Below, one piece after another: positions 7,065 to 13,993 of a DNA stretch of 17,455 nucleotides. The notes beneath the pieces are model-generated. The model was given only the letters and a program-made list of their open reading frames with translations, did not search any database and was not told the DNA's origin. A program made the translations under genes and the position numbers. Location: positions 1-17,455 of the forward strand of contig JAHIUL010000111.1 of the NCBI GenBank assembly GCA_018817195.1, in the 5' to 3' direction. This stretch comes from Candidatus Margulisiibacteriota bacterium. GTDB lineage: Bacteria; Margulisbacteria; WOR-1; O2-12-FULL-45-9. The first letter of the stretch is position 1; the number at the start of each line of letters is the position of its first letter.

Positions 7065-7481
7065 CTAAATATTATAAATATAGGCTCTTTCTTTTTGCCT
7101 TTTCTTTAAGGCCATATCTTCCAGGGTCAATTCCCTTAAGTCGTTAATAATATTATTTTGTATTTTTTCAAAAGCCTCAAATACCACCGGAACCTTTTTC
7201 ATCTTTTTATTCGATAATTCAATAGGCCCGTCCAAACACTCAATAATTTCTAATACAGAAACGTCAGCTGGATGCTTTAACAAACTGTAGCCGCCTTCTT
7301 TACCTCTGCTGCTGGAGACCAAGCCCTTCTTTTTTAAGATCAACAAGATTTGCTCCAGATAACGCACAGGTATCTTTTGGCTTTGGGCAATATCACCTAT
7401 CTGATTTAACCCGCCGCCGTATTTAACTGCCAGCTCAAGCAGCGCCTGGATACCGTATTGAACTTTTATTGAAAATTTCAT
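7065..7481 (-). CDS. Rrf2-family transcriptional regulator, CymR-like
   Basis: The product is 138 residues, the same size as Bacillus CymR. A winged helix at the N-terminus (MKFSIKVQYGIQALLELA, then IPVRYLEQILLILKKKGLV and SSRGKEGGYSL) is the classic Rrf2 signature. Only one cysteine (C82) is present, so the three-Cys Fe-S ligand set of IscR is missing and the protein probably does not hold a cluster in the IscR manner. Its position directly upstream of cysK and the homocysteine genes supports control of sulfur assimilation, as CymR does with CysK as partner. That role is inference by analogy. The gene lacks a Shine-Dalgarno and has a near-consensus promoter 8 nt before its ATG. Confidence 0.88.
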   Translation of the reverse strand: MKFSIKVQYGIQALLELAVKYGGGLNQIGDIAQSQKIPVRYLEQILLILKKKGLVSSSRGKEGGYSLLKHPADVSVLEIIECLDGPIELSNKKMKKVPVVFEAFEKIQNNIINDLRELTLEDMALKKRQKERAYIYNI

Positions 7482-7489
7482 ATGTTAAA

Positions 7490-7518
7490 ATTTTAATCGC
7501 TACAGTATTCTGAGTCAA
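7490..7518 (-). promoter_or_regulatory. Promoter of the rrf2-cysK-homocysteine operon, leaderless
   Basis: On the minus strand, -35 TTGACT (7518-7513), a 17-bp spacer and -10 TAAAAT (7495-7490) lie just upstream of ATG 7481. Only 8 nt separate the -10 box from the ATG, predicting a leader of about 0-2 nt. One copy of a TACAGTAT repeat lies inside the spacer and another just upstream of the -35 box. Confidence 0.7.
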
Positions 7519-7534
7519 GCCCTATTTACAGTAT
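7501..7534 (-). promoter_or_regulatory. Candidate operator: two TACAGTAT sites 26 bp apart
   Basis: The plus strand reads TACAGTAT at 7501-7508 and again at 7527-7534. Each contains TACNGTA, a palindrome about its central base. One copy falls between the -10 and -35 boxes of the rrf2 promoter, the other about 9 bp upstream of the -35. A dimeric regulator bound at both would cover the promoter, so autoregulation by the Rrf2 protein is a reasonable guess. An imperfect dyad GATT-N5-AATC lies slightly further upstream (7538-7550). Confidence 0.4.
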
Positions 7535-7612
7535 CTTGATTGACTTAATCGAGATTGCCTCCTATGTTTATTATCGAACTAAGTCATTGAGAAATTTCAC
7601 TTTTTTGACAGA

Positions 7613-7635
7613 TTCTTGACCAAGCTGCTCAAGAA
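7613..7635 (-). other. Hairpin just downstream of thiF
   Basis: TTCTTGA at 7613-7619 pairs with TCAAGAA at 7629-7635 (7 bp, 9-nt loop), immediately after the thiF stop. On the minus strand it is followed by an A-run, not a T-run, so it is not a standard intrinsic terminator. It may protect the thi mRNA 3' end. Confidence 0.35.
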
Positions 7636-7636
7636 C

Positions 7637-8362
7637 CTACGCGCAAACTGAGCATTTCTTGTTTTGGGGAATATCTACTTTCCTAAAACTCATCTCCAGG
7701 GCATTAAAAACCAACAACTTGCCGATCAATGGCTGGCCAACCCCCAGGATGAGCTTAATCGCTTCAGTTGCCTGAATCATACCGATTATCCCGGCAATGG
7801 CGCCAAGCGCCCCAGCTTCCTGACAAGAAGGAATTGAGCCAGGCGGCGGCGGCTCCGCGAACAAACACCTATAACAGGGTCCCTGCCCCGGCTTAATTAC
7901 TGTTACCTGGCCCTCAAACTGATAAATCGCGCCATGGACCAGCGGCTTTTTTGCCAAAACACAGGCATCGTTTGCCAAATACCTGGTAGGAAAATTATCA
8001 CTGCAGTCAACTACAATATCATAATCGCTTATAATGCCTCTAATATTATCCTGCCCCAAGCGCAAAACATATTCATTAATTTTTATGTCTGGATTTAACC
8101 TTTTCAGCCTTTGGGCAGCAGCCGCAGCTTTCTTTTTGCCAATATCTTCAGTTGAAAAAATTACCTGGCGATTAAGATTGCTTAATTCCACAGCATCAGA
8201 ATCCAATAAACCTAAAGTCCCAACACCTGCGCCGGCCAAATAGACTGCAACAGGAGATCCTAACCCGCCTAAACCAACAACCAACACCTTAGCGTTAAGA
8301 AGTTTCTCCTGACCTTTTTCCCCTATTTCCGGCAAAATAATTTGACGGCTATATCTTTGCAT
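7637..8362 (-). CDS. thiF: ThiF/MoeB-type adenylyltransferase activating ThiS
   Basis: The product is 241 residues, an E1-like enzyme that adenylates the C-terminal Gly-Gly of ThiS for thiocarboxylate formation. Seen: the nucleotide loop GLGGLG (30-35), DSDAVELSNLNRQ (54-66), two zinc-binding pairs CYRC (C163, C166) and CSVC (C237, C240), and C180 in SIPSC, at the place of the E. coli ThiF cysteine that links to ThiS. No rhodanese domain is fused, as expected for ThiF rather than MOCS3. The neighbours thiG, thiH and thiS favour ThiF over MoeB. It starts 3 bp after the thiS stop; the GGCGGA encoding the ThiS tail may double as a weak ribosome site. Confidence 0.92.
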   Translation of the reverse strand: MQRYSRQIILPEIGEKGQEKLLNAKVLVVGLGGLGSPVAVYLAGAGVGTLGLLDSDAVELSNLNRQVIFSTEDIGKKKAAAAAQRLKRLNPDIKINEYVLRLGQDNIRGIISDYDIVVDCSDNFPTRYLANDACVLAKKPLVHGAIYQFEGQVTVIKPGQGPCYRCLFAEPPPPGSIPSCQEAGALGAIAGIIGMIQATEAIKLILGVGQPLIGKLLVFNALEMSFRKVDIPQNKKCSVCA

Positions 8363-8365
8363 ATT

Positions 8366-8569
8366 TTATCCGCCTGCCATAAAACGAATAATCTCAATCT
8401 GATCGCCATGCTTAAAATATCTTGTGCAGTATTCGTCACGGCTCACGATTTTCCCATTCACTTCAACCACACACACTTGAGGCTTAACCTTTAACTGGCT
8501 TATTAAATTTGCGATACTGGCGTCAGGCGGCATTTGCCGGTTATTTCCGTTAACAACTATTTCAATCAT
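8366..8569 (-). CDS. thiS: Sulfur carrier protein ThiS
   Basis: The product is 67 residues from ATG 8569, with a ubiquitin-like fold (MIEIVVNG start) and the essential C-terminal MAGG, whose last glycine becomes the thiocarboxylate. The start is fixed by the ATGA overlap with the thiH stop (8566-8569) and the family's usual length; a start at 8587 would add six residues absent from the family. ThiS carries the sulfur that ThiG inserts into the thiazole. Confidence 0.92.
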   Translation of the reverse strand: MIEIVVNGNNRQMPPDASIANLISQLKVKPQVCVVEVNGKIVSRDEYCTRYFKHGDQIEIIRFMAGG

Positions 8570-9660
8570 ATAAATATCCTGTCCCAATCCTTAAAAACCG
8601 GCTCGTAACCTTTTTGAGCAATAACCTTAACTATTTCCTGCAGGCTTCTTTTATCTGAAATCTCAAACTGCTGCTCAGCTTCTAATCCAGAATACGCCCC
8701 TGGACTGGTTTTTGATTCCGCGCTCATTTGCGTAATCGCCAGGGGAATTAAATTGTTTCTAAGCTCGGCCTTTTCCCTGGTAGACAAAACCAAACCTAAT
8801 GTTGGCTGAAAAATCCTAAGAGCACATATCATCTGAATTAATTGGCGATCAGAAACTGGATACGGGGCTTTAAACCCCACCCCAGTATCTGTGAGCCTGG
8901 GAAACGACACGGCAATTTGAGATTGCCAAAAGGTCTTTTTTAAATAAGCCGCATGAAGTCCCAGCAAAGCCATCTCTTCCTGCCATGGCGCCAAGCCCAA
9001 AAGCGCTCCGATATTTAACCTATAAAAACCCGCCTTACCCGCCCTTTCCGGAGTGTCCAGCCTAAACTCATAATCTGATTTTGGGCCATATGGATGCACA
9101 TTATTATATATAGTAGGGCTATAAACCTCCTGATAAATGGTTAAACCATCAGCCCCGCAAGCAGCCAGCTGCTTATATTCAGCTTCAGATAAAGGAAAAA
9201 CCTCTAAAGAAACTGAATCAAATCTCTTATGCAAAAGAGATATAACTTCTTTCAAATAATTTAGCGTAACTTTATCTCTCTTTTCCCCGGATAGCAAAAG
9301 AATATGCCGAAATCCCTTTTGATATAATATTTCAGCTTCTTTTTCCACTTCAGGAACTGAAAGAAAAAGCCTTTTCCCAACAGCCTTATGATTAAACCCG
9401 CAATAAACACAGGCATTATCACATTCGTTGGAGAGATAAAGCGGCACATAAAGCTGGATAGTTTTACCAAAGTGTTTTAAAGTTAATAACCTGGCCCGCT
9501 GCGCCAAGTCTTCCAATTTTTGGGAGGCGGCATCTGAAAGCAGGACAAGATAATCATTAAAACATAACCTGTCCTTTTTGAGGACAGCGTCAACATCTTC
9601 TATTTGAGCAGTTTTAGTCCGTCCAATATTCGCGGTTTTAAGCGCATCCAGAAAGCTCAT
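8566..9660 (-). CDS. thiH: ThiH, radical-SAM tyrosine lyase (2-iminoacetate synthase)
   Basis: The product is 364 residues (E. coli ThiH is 377). The radical-SAM motif [10 protein letters not shown] (C80, C84, C87) binds the [4Fe-4S]-SAM cluster. It cleaves tyrosine to dehydroglycine and p-cresol, giving the glycine imine used by ThiG. Downstream motifs LLLSGE and GLTIYQEVY fit the ThiH/Cof family. The ThiH route replaces the oxygen-dependent glycine oxidase ThiO, so it suggests an anaerobe. It overlaps both thiG (ATGA at 9657-9660) and thiS by 4 bp, so the cluster is translationally coupled. Confidence 0.94.
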   Translation of the reverse strand: MSFLDALKTANIGRTKTAQIEDVDAVLKKDRLCFNDYLVLLSDAASQKLEDLAQRARLLTLKHFGKTIQLYVPLYLSNECDNACVYCGFNHKAVGKRLFLSVPEVEKEAEILYQKGFRHILLLSGEKRDKVTLNYLKEVISLLHKRFDSVSLEVFPLSEAEYKQLAACGADGLTIYQEVYSPTIYNNVHPYGPKSDYEFRLDTPERAGKAGFYRLNIGALLGLAPWQEEMALLGLHAAYLKKTFWQSQIAVSFPRLTDTGVGFKAPYPVSDRQLIQMICALRIFQPTLGLVLSTREKAELRNNLIPLAITQMSAESKTSPGAYSGLEAEQQFEISDKRSLQEIVKVIAQKGYEPVFKDWDRIFI

Positions 9661-10421
9661 CCCAAAAATCCAGTTAGCGGGCTTGAAGCTGAAGCTTGCT
9701 TTTGCGGGGATTTAACTCCAACCTCATATGCTTTGCGGCCAGCTTCAACAGCCAGCCTAAAAGCTATAGCCATCTCAACAGGGTCAGCAGCAATGGCAAT
9801 AGCGGTATTAACCAATACTGCGTCAGCCCCCATTTCCATGGCCTGGGCAGCATGTGATGGCGCGCCTAAACCAGCATCAACAACAACAGGAATATTTGAC
9901 TGTTCAATAATAATCTCAATTGCTTCTTTCGTCCTAATTCCCTGATGAGAGCCAATCGGCGATCCCAGAGGCATAACCGTGGCACAGCCAACGTCCTCAA
10001 GCCTCTTTGCCAAAATAGGATCAGCATTAATATACGGCAAAACAATAAAACCTTCTTTAACCAGGATTTCAGCAGCTTTCAAGGTTTCAATTGGATCGGG
10101 CAGTAAATAATTTGGATCAGGTGTGACTTCCAATTTTAACCAATTACCTGCTCCGCCGGCCTTGGCTAAACGAGCTAATCGAATTGCTTCTTCAGCGGTT
10201 CGTGCGCCAGAAGTATTTGGCAGCAATAGATACTTTTCCCTGTCTATGGCATCTAAAATATCTTCATTTTGCTTGGAATCAAGATTAACGCGCCGCAAAG
10301 CAACAGTAACAATTTCAGTTTCTGCAGCTGCTAAGGCCCTAGCTAGGATTTGATTGGAAGGAAATTTACCAGTACCAACAAAAAGGCGGGATTTGAATTC
10401 TTTATCAGCTATTTTTAACAT
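9657..10421 (-). CDS. thiG: Thiazole synthase ThiG
   Basis: The product is 254 residues, a TIM barrel. It starts [19 protein letters not shown], and the Schiff-base lysine is K96 in [22 protein letters not shown] and [23 protein letters not shown] are close to family consensus. It condenses deoxyxylulose 5-phosphate, ThiS thiocarboxylate and dehydroglycine to the thiazole. A GGAGGG site lies close to the ATG, inside a stretch resembling the 3' half of a TPP riboswitch. The upstream gene is an unrelated pseudopilin 36 bp away. thiC, thiD and thiE are not in the window. Confidence 0.95.
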   Translation of the reverse strand: MLKIADKEFKSRLFVGTGKFPSNQILARALAAAETEIVTVALRRVNLDSKQNEDILDAIDREKYLLLPNTSGARTAEEAIRLARLAKAGGAGNWLKLEVTPDPNYLLPDPIETLKAAEILVKEGFIVLPYINADPILAKRLEDVGCATVMPLGSPIGSHQGIRTKEAIEIIIEQSNIPVVVDAGLGAPSHAAQAMEMGADAVLVNTAIAIAADPVEMAIAFRLAVEAGRKAYEVGVKSPQKQASASSPLTGFLG

Positions 10422-10454
10422 TTTCCCTCCGCAGGTAATGTCCAGATGGGTGCA
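10422..10454 (-). promoter_or_regulatory. TPP-riboswitch-like 3' half before thiG (possibly a remnant)
   Basis: The minus strand runs CACCC, ATCTGG, a six-base loop, CCTGCGG and AGGGAA, then the thiG ATG. The 3' half of TPP (THI-box) aptamers reads ACCTGATCTGGATAAT-(A/G)CCAGCG-T-AGGGAA, so most conserved positions match in order. The 5' half (GGGGTGC and CTGAGA) was searched for by eye within about 150 bases upstream and not found; that stretch is the 3' end of the pseudopilin gene. It may be a decayed riboswitch or chance similarity at a ribosome-binding site. Confidence 0.3.
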
Positions 10455-10457
10455 GAA

Positions 10458-10835
10458 TCAATAACTGGCGTAGTTTTTGTTATTGATGAATATTCGACCC
10501 CTTATTCTATCATAATACCAGCCCCTTGAAACAGCGGCTGGCTCAGCAGAACCAACTTGGACAGCATTGCTGTTGCTGATCGGCTCAACCGGGATCCTGG
10601 CATTTTCAAACATTGAGGCTTCAATGCTTGGTGGGAAAGCAGGATATATCCCCCTGGCTGAATTATTGGCATACTGGATAGCAATAGCCGCCCGCATATC
10701 ATCCAATACACCTCTGGCGGCGTTAATATTAACCTGATTAGAAAGATCCATGAAGCGAGGCAAGGTAACAGCTATCAAAACCCCAACAGCCAGCAAAATA
10801 AGCGATAGTTCAACTAAATTCAGACCTTTTTTCAT
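10458..10835 (-). CDS. Type IV pilin-like / type II secretion pseudopilin
   Basis: The product is 125 residues. The N-terminus has the prepilin pattern KKG followed by LNLVELSLILLAVGVLIAV: cleavage after Gly4, Glu at mature position 5 and a long hydrophobic helix. The rest is a short soluble domain ending in RGRIFINNKNYASY. The size and short head domain fit a minor pilin or pseudopilin. No assembly ATPase, platform protein or peptidase gene is nearby, so it is an orphan here. Its promoter is 9 nt before the ATG, and it probably shares a transcript with thiGHSF. Confidence 0.85.
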   Translation of the reverse strand: MKKGLNLVELSLILLAVGVLIAVTLPRFMDLSNQVNINAARGVLDDMRAAIAIQYANNSARGIYPAFPPSIEASMFENARIPVEPISNSNAVQVGSAEPAAVSRGWYYDRIRGRIFINNKNYASY

Positions 10836-10844
10836 TCCATTCTC

Positions 10845-10872
10845 ATTTTAACATGATCGTTTCCTTTGTCAA
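10845..10872 (-). promoter_or_regulatory. Promoter of the pseudopilin-thiGHSF transcript
   Basis: The minus strand has perfect TTGACA (10872-10867), a 16-bp spacer and TAAAAT (10850-10845) with an upstream TG of the extended -10 type. The ATG at 10835 is 9 nt after the -10 box, predicting a near-leaderless mRNA. The -35 box overlaps that of the divergent hflX promoter. Confidence 0.7.
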
Positions 10873-10891
10873 ACATGGGGCATGCTATAAT
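10866..10891 (+). promoter_or_regulatory. hflX promoter, extended -10, leaderless
   Basis: A perfect -10 TATAAT lies at 10886-10891, preceded by TGC (extended -10). TTGTCA at 10866-10871 is a possible -35, but the spacer is only 14 bp. The ATG at 10900 is 8 nt after the -10 box, so the transcript should start within about 2 nt of it. Confidence 0.65.
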
Positions 10892-10899
10892 AGAACTAT

Positions 10900-12003
10900 A
10901 TGATAAGGCAAGAACCAATGCTCAACGGCCCTGAAAAAGCAATTTTAGTCGGTATAGAATTATCAGGACAACAAAATTTTAGCCTGACAGAATCCCTGCA
11001 AGAATTACGCAGGCTGGCTTTAACAGCTGGCGCCGAGCCAGTAGGCCAGCTTACGCAAAGCCGGGCAAGGCCCGACTTAAAATTTTTTATTGGCACAGGC
11101 AAAGTTGAAGAATTGCGTGATTTAATAAATAGCAAAGATGCAAACCTGGCAATCTTTGACTGCGCGCTCTCCCCTGCCCAGGACAGAAACCTGGAAGAAG
11201 CATTGGGAGTGAAAGTTATTGACCGGACTGAATTAATTATTGACATCTTTGCCCAACATGCCAGAAGCCGGGAAGGCGCGCTGCAAGTTGAACTGGCCCA
11301 ATCAAACTTCTTGTTAACCAGATTAACCGGCCACGGGACGATGATGTCGCGCCTGGGCGGCGGCATTGGCACCCGCGGACCAGGAGAAACTAAATTAGAA
11401 GTTGACCGCCGCCGCATCCGCAAAAGAATAGCAGACCTTAAAAAAGAGCTTGATAAAGTAATCAAGGAAAGGACACTGCGCAGGGAAATGCGGCGTAAAA
11501 GCCATTTAACCAGCATAGCCCTGGTCGGCTATACCAACTCTGGAAAATCAACCCTCTTAAACACACTCTCAAAAGCAGATGTACTGGTTGAAGACCAGCT
11601 CTTTGCCACCCTTGACCCAACCACCCGCCGGGTCTACCTGCCAAACCACAAAGTAATTCTTTTAACAGACACAGTCGGCTTTATCCAAAAACTGCCCCAC
11701 CAGCTGGTGGCTGCTTTTAAAGCCACTCTTGAAGAAACAACGCAAGCTGATTTGTTATTGCACGTGGTTGACGCGTCTTACCCCAATTTTGAGGACCAAA
11801 TTGCGGCAGTTTATACTGTTTTGGAAGAACTGGACTGCGCGGCAAAACCAATTATCACTGTATTTAACAAGATTGATCAATTAAAAAAAGACTTACCGGC
11901 AGACCTGCTAAAAAAATATCATCCGGCAATTACGATTTCAGCCCTCTCCGGCCAAAACCTGGACAAATTACAGGACCTTATCGCTACATTCCCCGGCCAA
12001 TAG
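10900..12003 (+). CDS. hflX: HflX, ribosome-associated GTPase
   Basis: The product is 367 residues from ATG 10900. It has an N-terminal HflX domain (about 12-100), the linker signature [17 protein letters not shown], a basic coiled coil, then the G domain: P-loop GYTNSGKST (210-218), DTVGF (from about 257), NKID (323-326) and SALSG. HflX splits stalled or hibernating 70S ribosomes under stress. An alternative ATG at 10918 would drop six residues and has only a weak AAGG upstream; the -10 box position favours 10900. Its 3' end overlaps the convergent aroF gene by 20 bp. It is the only plus-strand gene in the right-hand two thirds of the window. Confidence 0.94.
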   Translation: MIRQEPMLNGPEKAILVGIELSGQQNFSLTESLQELRRLALTAGAEPVGQLTQSRARPDLKFFIGTGKVEELRDLINSKDANLAIFDCALSPAQDRNLEEALGVKVIDRTELIIDIFAQHARSREGALQVELAQSNFLLTRLTGHGTMMSRLGGGIGTRGPGETKLEVDRRRIRKRIADLKKELDKVIKERTLRREMRRKSHLTSIALVGYTNSGKSTLLNTLSKADVLVEDQLFATLDPTTRRVYLPNHKVILLTDTVGFIQKLPHQLVAAFKATLEETTQADLLLHVVDASYPNFEDQIAAVYTVLEELDCAAKPIITVFNKIDQLKKDLPADLLKKYHPAITISALSGQNLDKLQDLIATFPGQ

Positions 12004-13003
12004 CCTGGGCCACTTTTTTCAATTCTTTCATTAAAGCGGCAAAGGTATCCGGCTTAAGTGATTGCGCGCCGTCAGACATTGCCTCTTCTGGTCTGGGATG
12101 GACCTCAAGCATCAGGCCGTCCGCGCCGGCAGCGATTGCAGCTTTGGCCATAGCCGGCACAAAATCCCATTCTCCGGTGCCATGGCTGGGGTCAACAATA
12201 ATGGGTAAATGGGTAAGCTTTTTAATTACTGGAACAGCATTAAGATCAAGCGTGTTCCTGGTCGCTGTCTCAAAAGTCCTGATGCCGCGCTCGCACAGGA
12301 TAATATTCTTATTGCCTTCAGATATAATATACTCAGCAGACATCAGCCATTCCTGAATAGTTGATCCTGGACCGCGCTTTAATAATACAGGTTTTTTAAC
12401 CTTGCCTACTTCTTTAAGCAAGTTAAAATTAGCCATATTGCGAGCGCCAATTTGCAGCACATCAGCATATTTGGCCACCAGAGCGACATCCCGGGTGTCC
12501 ATTACCTCTGTTACAACCGGCAAGCCCGTTGCTTTTCTGGCGGCAGCTAAATATTTTAGGCCTTCTTCGCCCAAACCTTGAAAACTATATGGAGAAGTTC
12601 TCGGCTTAAACGCCCCACCGCGCAGCGCCTGCGCCCCTGCCTTACTGACTTCCTTTGCAACTTCTAACATTTCGGCCTTGCCCTCAACCGAGCATGGCCC
12701 GGCAATTACTACTATCTTTTGATTGCCGCCAACCAGCAAATTTTTTCCGATTTTTACTACTGTATCCTGCTTTTTGAATTCACGGCTGACTAATTTGTAT
12801 GGTTTTCTGATCGGAACAATTTCTGAAACACCCGGCAGCATTTGAATCGTTTGAAGTTCAATCGCGCTTTTGTCGCCGATTGCGCCAATAACAGTGCGCT
12901 CAACACCTTTGGACAGATGGATGCCAAAGCCATGCTGTTTTAGCTTGTCAACAACATGGTTAATTTGCTCATCTGTTGAGTCTGGCTTCATTATGATAAT
13001 CAT
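11984..13003 (-). CDS. aroF: DAHP synthase (3-deoxy-7-phosphoheptulonate synthase), type I-beta with N-terminal regulatory domain
   Basis: The product is 339 residues. Residues 1-68 form a ferredoxin-like regulatory domain as in Thermotoga DAHP synthase, where it gives feedback inhibition by Tyr/Phe. The catalytic barrel follows: AGPCSVE (C104, metal ligand), [40 protein letters not shown] and [18 protein letters not shown]. It condenses PEP and erythrose 4-phosphate as the first step of the shikimate pathway. AAGGAGGT in the last codons of aroH is its ribosome site; the 7-bp gap between the genes makes them an operon. The 3' end overlaps hflX tail-to-tail. Confidence 0.94.
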   Translation of the reverse strand: MIIIMKPDSTDEQINHVVDKLKQHGFGIHLSKGVERTVIGAIGDKSAIELQTIQMLPGVSEIVPIRKPYKLVSREFKKQDTVVKIGKNLLVGGNQKIVVIAGPCSVEGKAEMLEVAKEVSKAGAQALRGGAFKPRTSPYSFQGLGEEGLKYLAAARKATGLPVVTEVMDTRDVALVAKYADVLQIGARNMANFNLLKEVGKVKKPVLLKRGPGSTIQEWLMSAEYIISEGNKNIILCERGIRTFETATRNTLDLNAVPVIKKLTHLPIIVDPSHGTGEWDFVPAMAKAAIAAGADGLMLEVHPRPEEAMSDGAQSLKPDTFAALMKELKKVAQAIGRGM

Positions 13004-13010
13004 CGGGGAA

Positions 13011-13361
13011 CTACCTCCTTAAGGTCACCGCGCCGCGCAGATAGATATGTTTCATTTCTTTTTGTTTTTTTGAAGTGTTTACATGCAGGAGAATACGAAT
13101 ACACTTAGCCAAACTGCCTGGCACGTCTATTTCTTTAGTGCACATCAGCGGGGTTTCATTTAAGCCCATCTGCCTGGCTGCAGCAGCTGGAAATTCCGCA
13201 TCAAGGTCTGCTGTTGTGGAAAAAATTATTGAAGCGATGTCCTCTTCTTTCAACTGATTAGACTTAACAACCTCCGCCAACAACTGCTGGGTTGCTTCAA
13301 TAATTTCTTCCTTATTGTTATTATCAACTGTTATTGCGCCGCGAATTCCTCTAATTGCCAT
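13011..13361 (-). CDS. aroH: Chorismate mutase, monofunctional AroH class
   Basis: The product is 116 residues from ATG 13361. It begins with the family pattern [13 protein letters not shown]; a longer frame starting at TTG 13397 would run into birA and add residues the family lacks. Active-site residues of the Bacillus AroH trimer are recognisable: the Arg of RGAIT, the Glu of CTKEID, the Arg of [11 protein letters not shown] and the YLRGAVTLR end. It rearranges chorismate to prephenate for Tyr and Phe. It is adjacent to DAHP synthase, and both act in aromatic synthesis. No Shine-Dalgarno is evident before 13361. The last two Arg codons (AGG AGG) serve as the ribosome site of aroF. Confidence 0.92.
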   Translation of the reverse strand: MAIRGIRGAITVDNNNKEEIIEATQQLLAEVVKSNQLKEEDIASIIFSTTADLDAEFPAAAARQMGLNETPLMCTKEIDVPGSLAKCIRILLHVNTSKKQKEMKHIYLRGAVTLRR

Positions 13362-13374
13362 GGTAAAAATGTTA

Positions 13375-13929
13375 TCAAATTTTGGACAAATAAGCAAGAT
13401 AAGCTTTGTCTAATTGCTGGATAACTATCTGACTAAAATTATCCAAATCAAATGACTTACCTGCTTCTATTTTCATTGAAGTAGCTTTATTTTGTAATTC
13501 CAAAGGAAAATCAGCCGGCTCATTATTGACATTTACCCCAATTCCAATGATAACTTCACCAGAGGCTACCCTCTCAACCAATACCCCGCAAATCTTCTTG
13601 CCGTTAACCAGCACATCATTTGGCTCTTTGATCAGGCCTACCAGGCCGCCCGCTTTATTAATTGCTGCAATAGCCGCGTTGGCGCCAAGCAAAGTAATTG
13701 GCGCAAGGTCCTTGGGATTCTTATACGGCCTGACAACAGCCGACAAATAAAGGCCTTTCCCAGCAGGTGAAACCCAGGCCGAGCCAGGCTTGCCCCGGCC
13801 TTTGCTTTGCGCAAGCGCAACCACAACAAGGCCTTCTCCTTCGCCCTGCTTAATTAATTGCCTGGCCTTATCATTGGTTGAAGCGATTTCTTGATAACGA
13901 ATAATTTTTTTCCCGATTATTTTGTCCAT
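13375..13929 (-). CDS. birA: Biotin-protein ligase, catalytic domain only (class I)
   Basis: The product is 184 residues, without the N-terminal HTH of regulatory BirA. The RYQEIASTNDKARQL start, the biotinyl-AMP loop GRGKPGSAW (44-52) and NGKKICGVLVE are family signatures. The usual KWPNDV reads KEPNDV here; the catalytic lysine is kept. The C-terminal SH3-like domain is very short. It attaches biotin to carboxylase subunits. There is no ribosome site. The ATG begins within about ten bases of the stem of the porin terminator, so the birA-aroH-aroF unit may depend on read-through or on a promoter I cannot see. It pairs functionally with bioY. Confidence 0.92.
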   Translation of the reverse strand: MDKIIGKKIIRYQEIASTNDKARQLIKQGEGEGLVVVALAQSKGRGKPGSAWVSPAGKGLYLSAVVRPYKNPKDLAPITLLGANAAIAAINKAGGLVGLIKEPNDVLVNGKKICGVLVERVASGEVIIGIGVNVNNEPADFPLELQNKATSMKIEAGKSFDLDNFSQIVIQQLDKAYLAYLSKI

Positions 13930-13969
13930 ATATAATAAGAAAGCCCCCCGATTATCGGGGGGCCTTCTT
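13930..13969 (-). terminator. Intrinsic terminator of the SLH porin gene, directly before birA
   Basis: GCCCCCCGA (13943-13951) pairs with TCGGGGGGC (13955-13963) around a 3-nt loop, and A/T-rich arms extend the stem to 13937-13969. On the minus strand the stem is followed by TTTCTTATTATAT. It lies 25 bp after the porin stop. The T-rich tail ends at the birA ATG. Confidence 0.88.
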
Positions 13970-13993
13970 TAATCAACTCGGATAGCAGTAAAC

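Noticed and set aside
7613..7635. Intrinsic terminator after thiF
   Set aside because: The hairpin is real, but on the minus strand an A-run, not a T-run, follows.
11462..11644. Open frames antisense to hflX, thiH and other genes
   Set aside because: They lie fully inside well-recognised genes, have no ribosome sites and encode low-complexity, non-family sequences.
13362..13397. Longer aroH start at a TTG overlapping birA
   Set aside because: The extra residues (MLICPKFDNIFT) do not resemble the family, whose members start close to RGIRGAIT.
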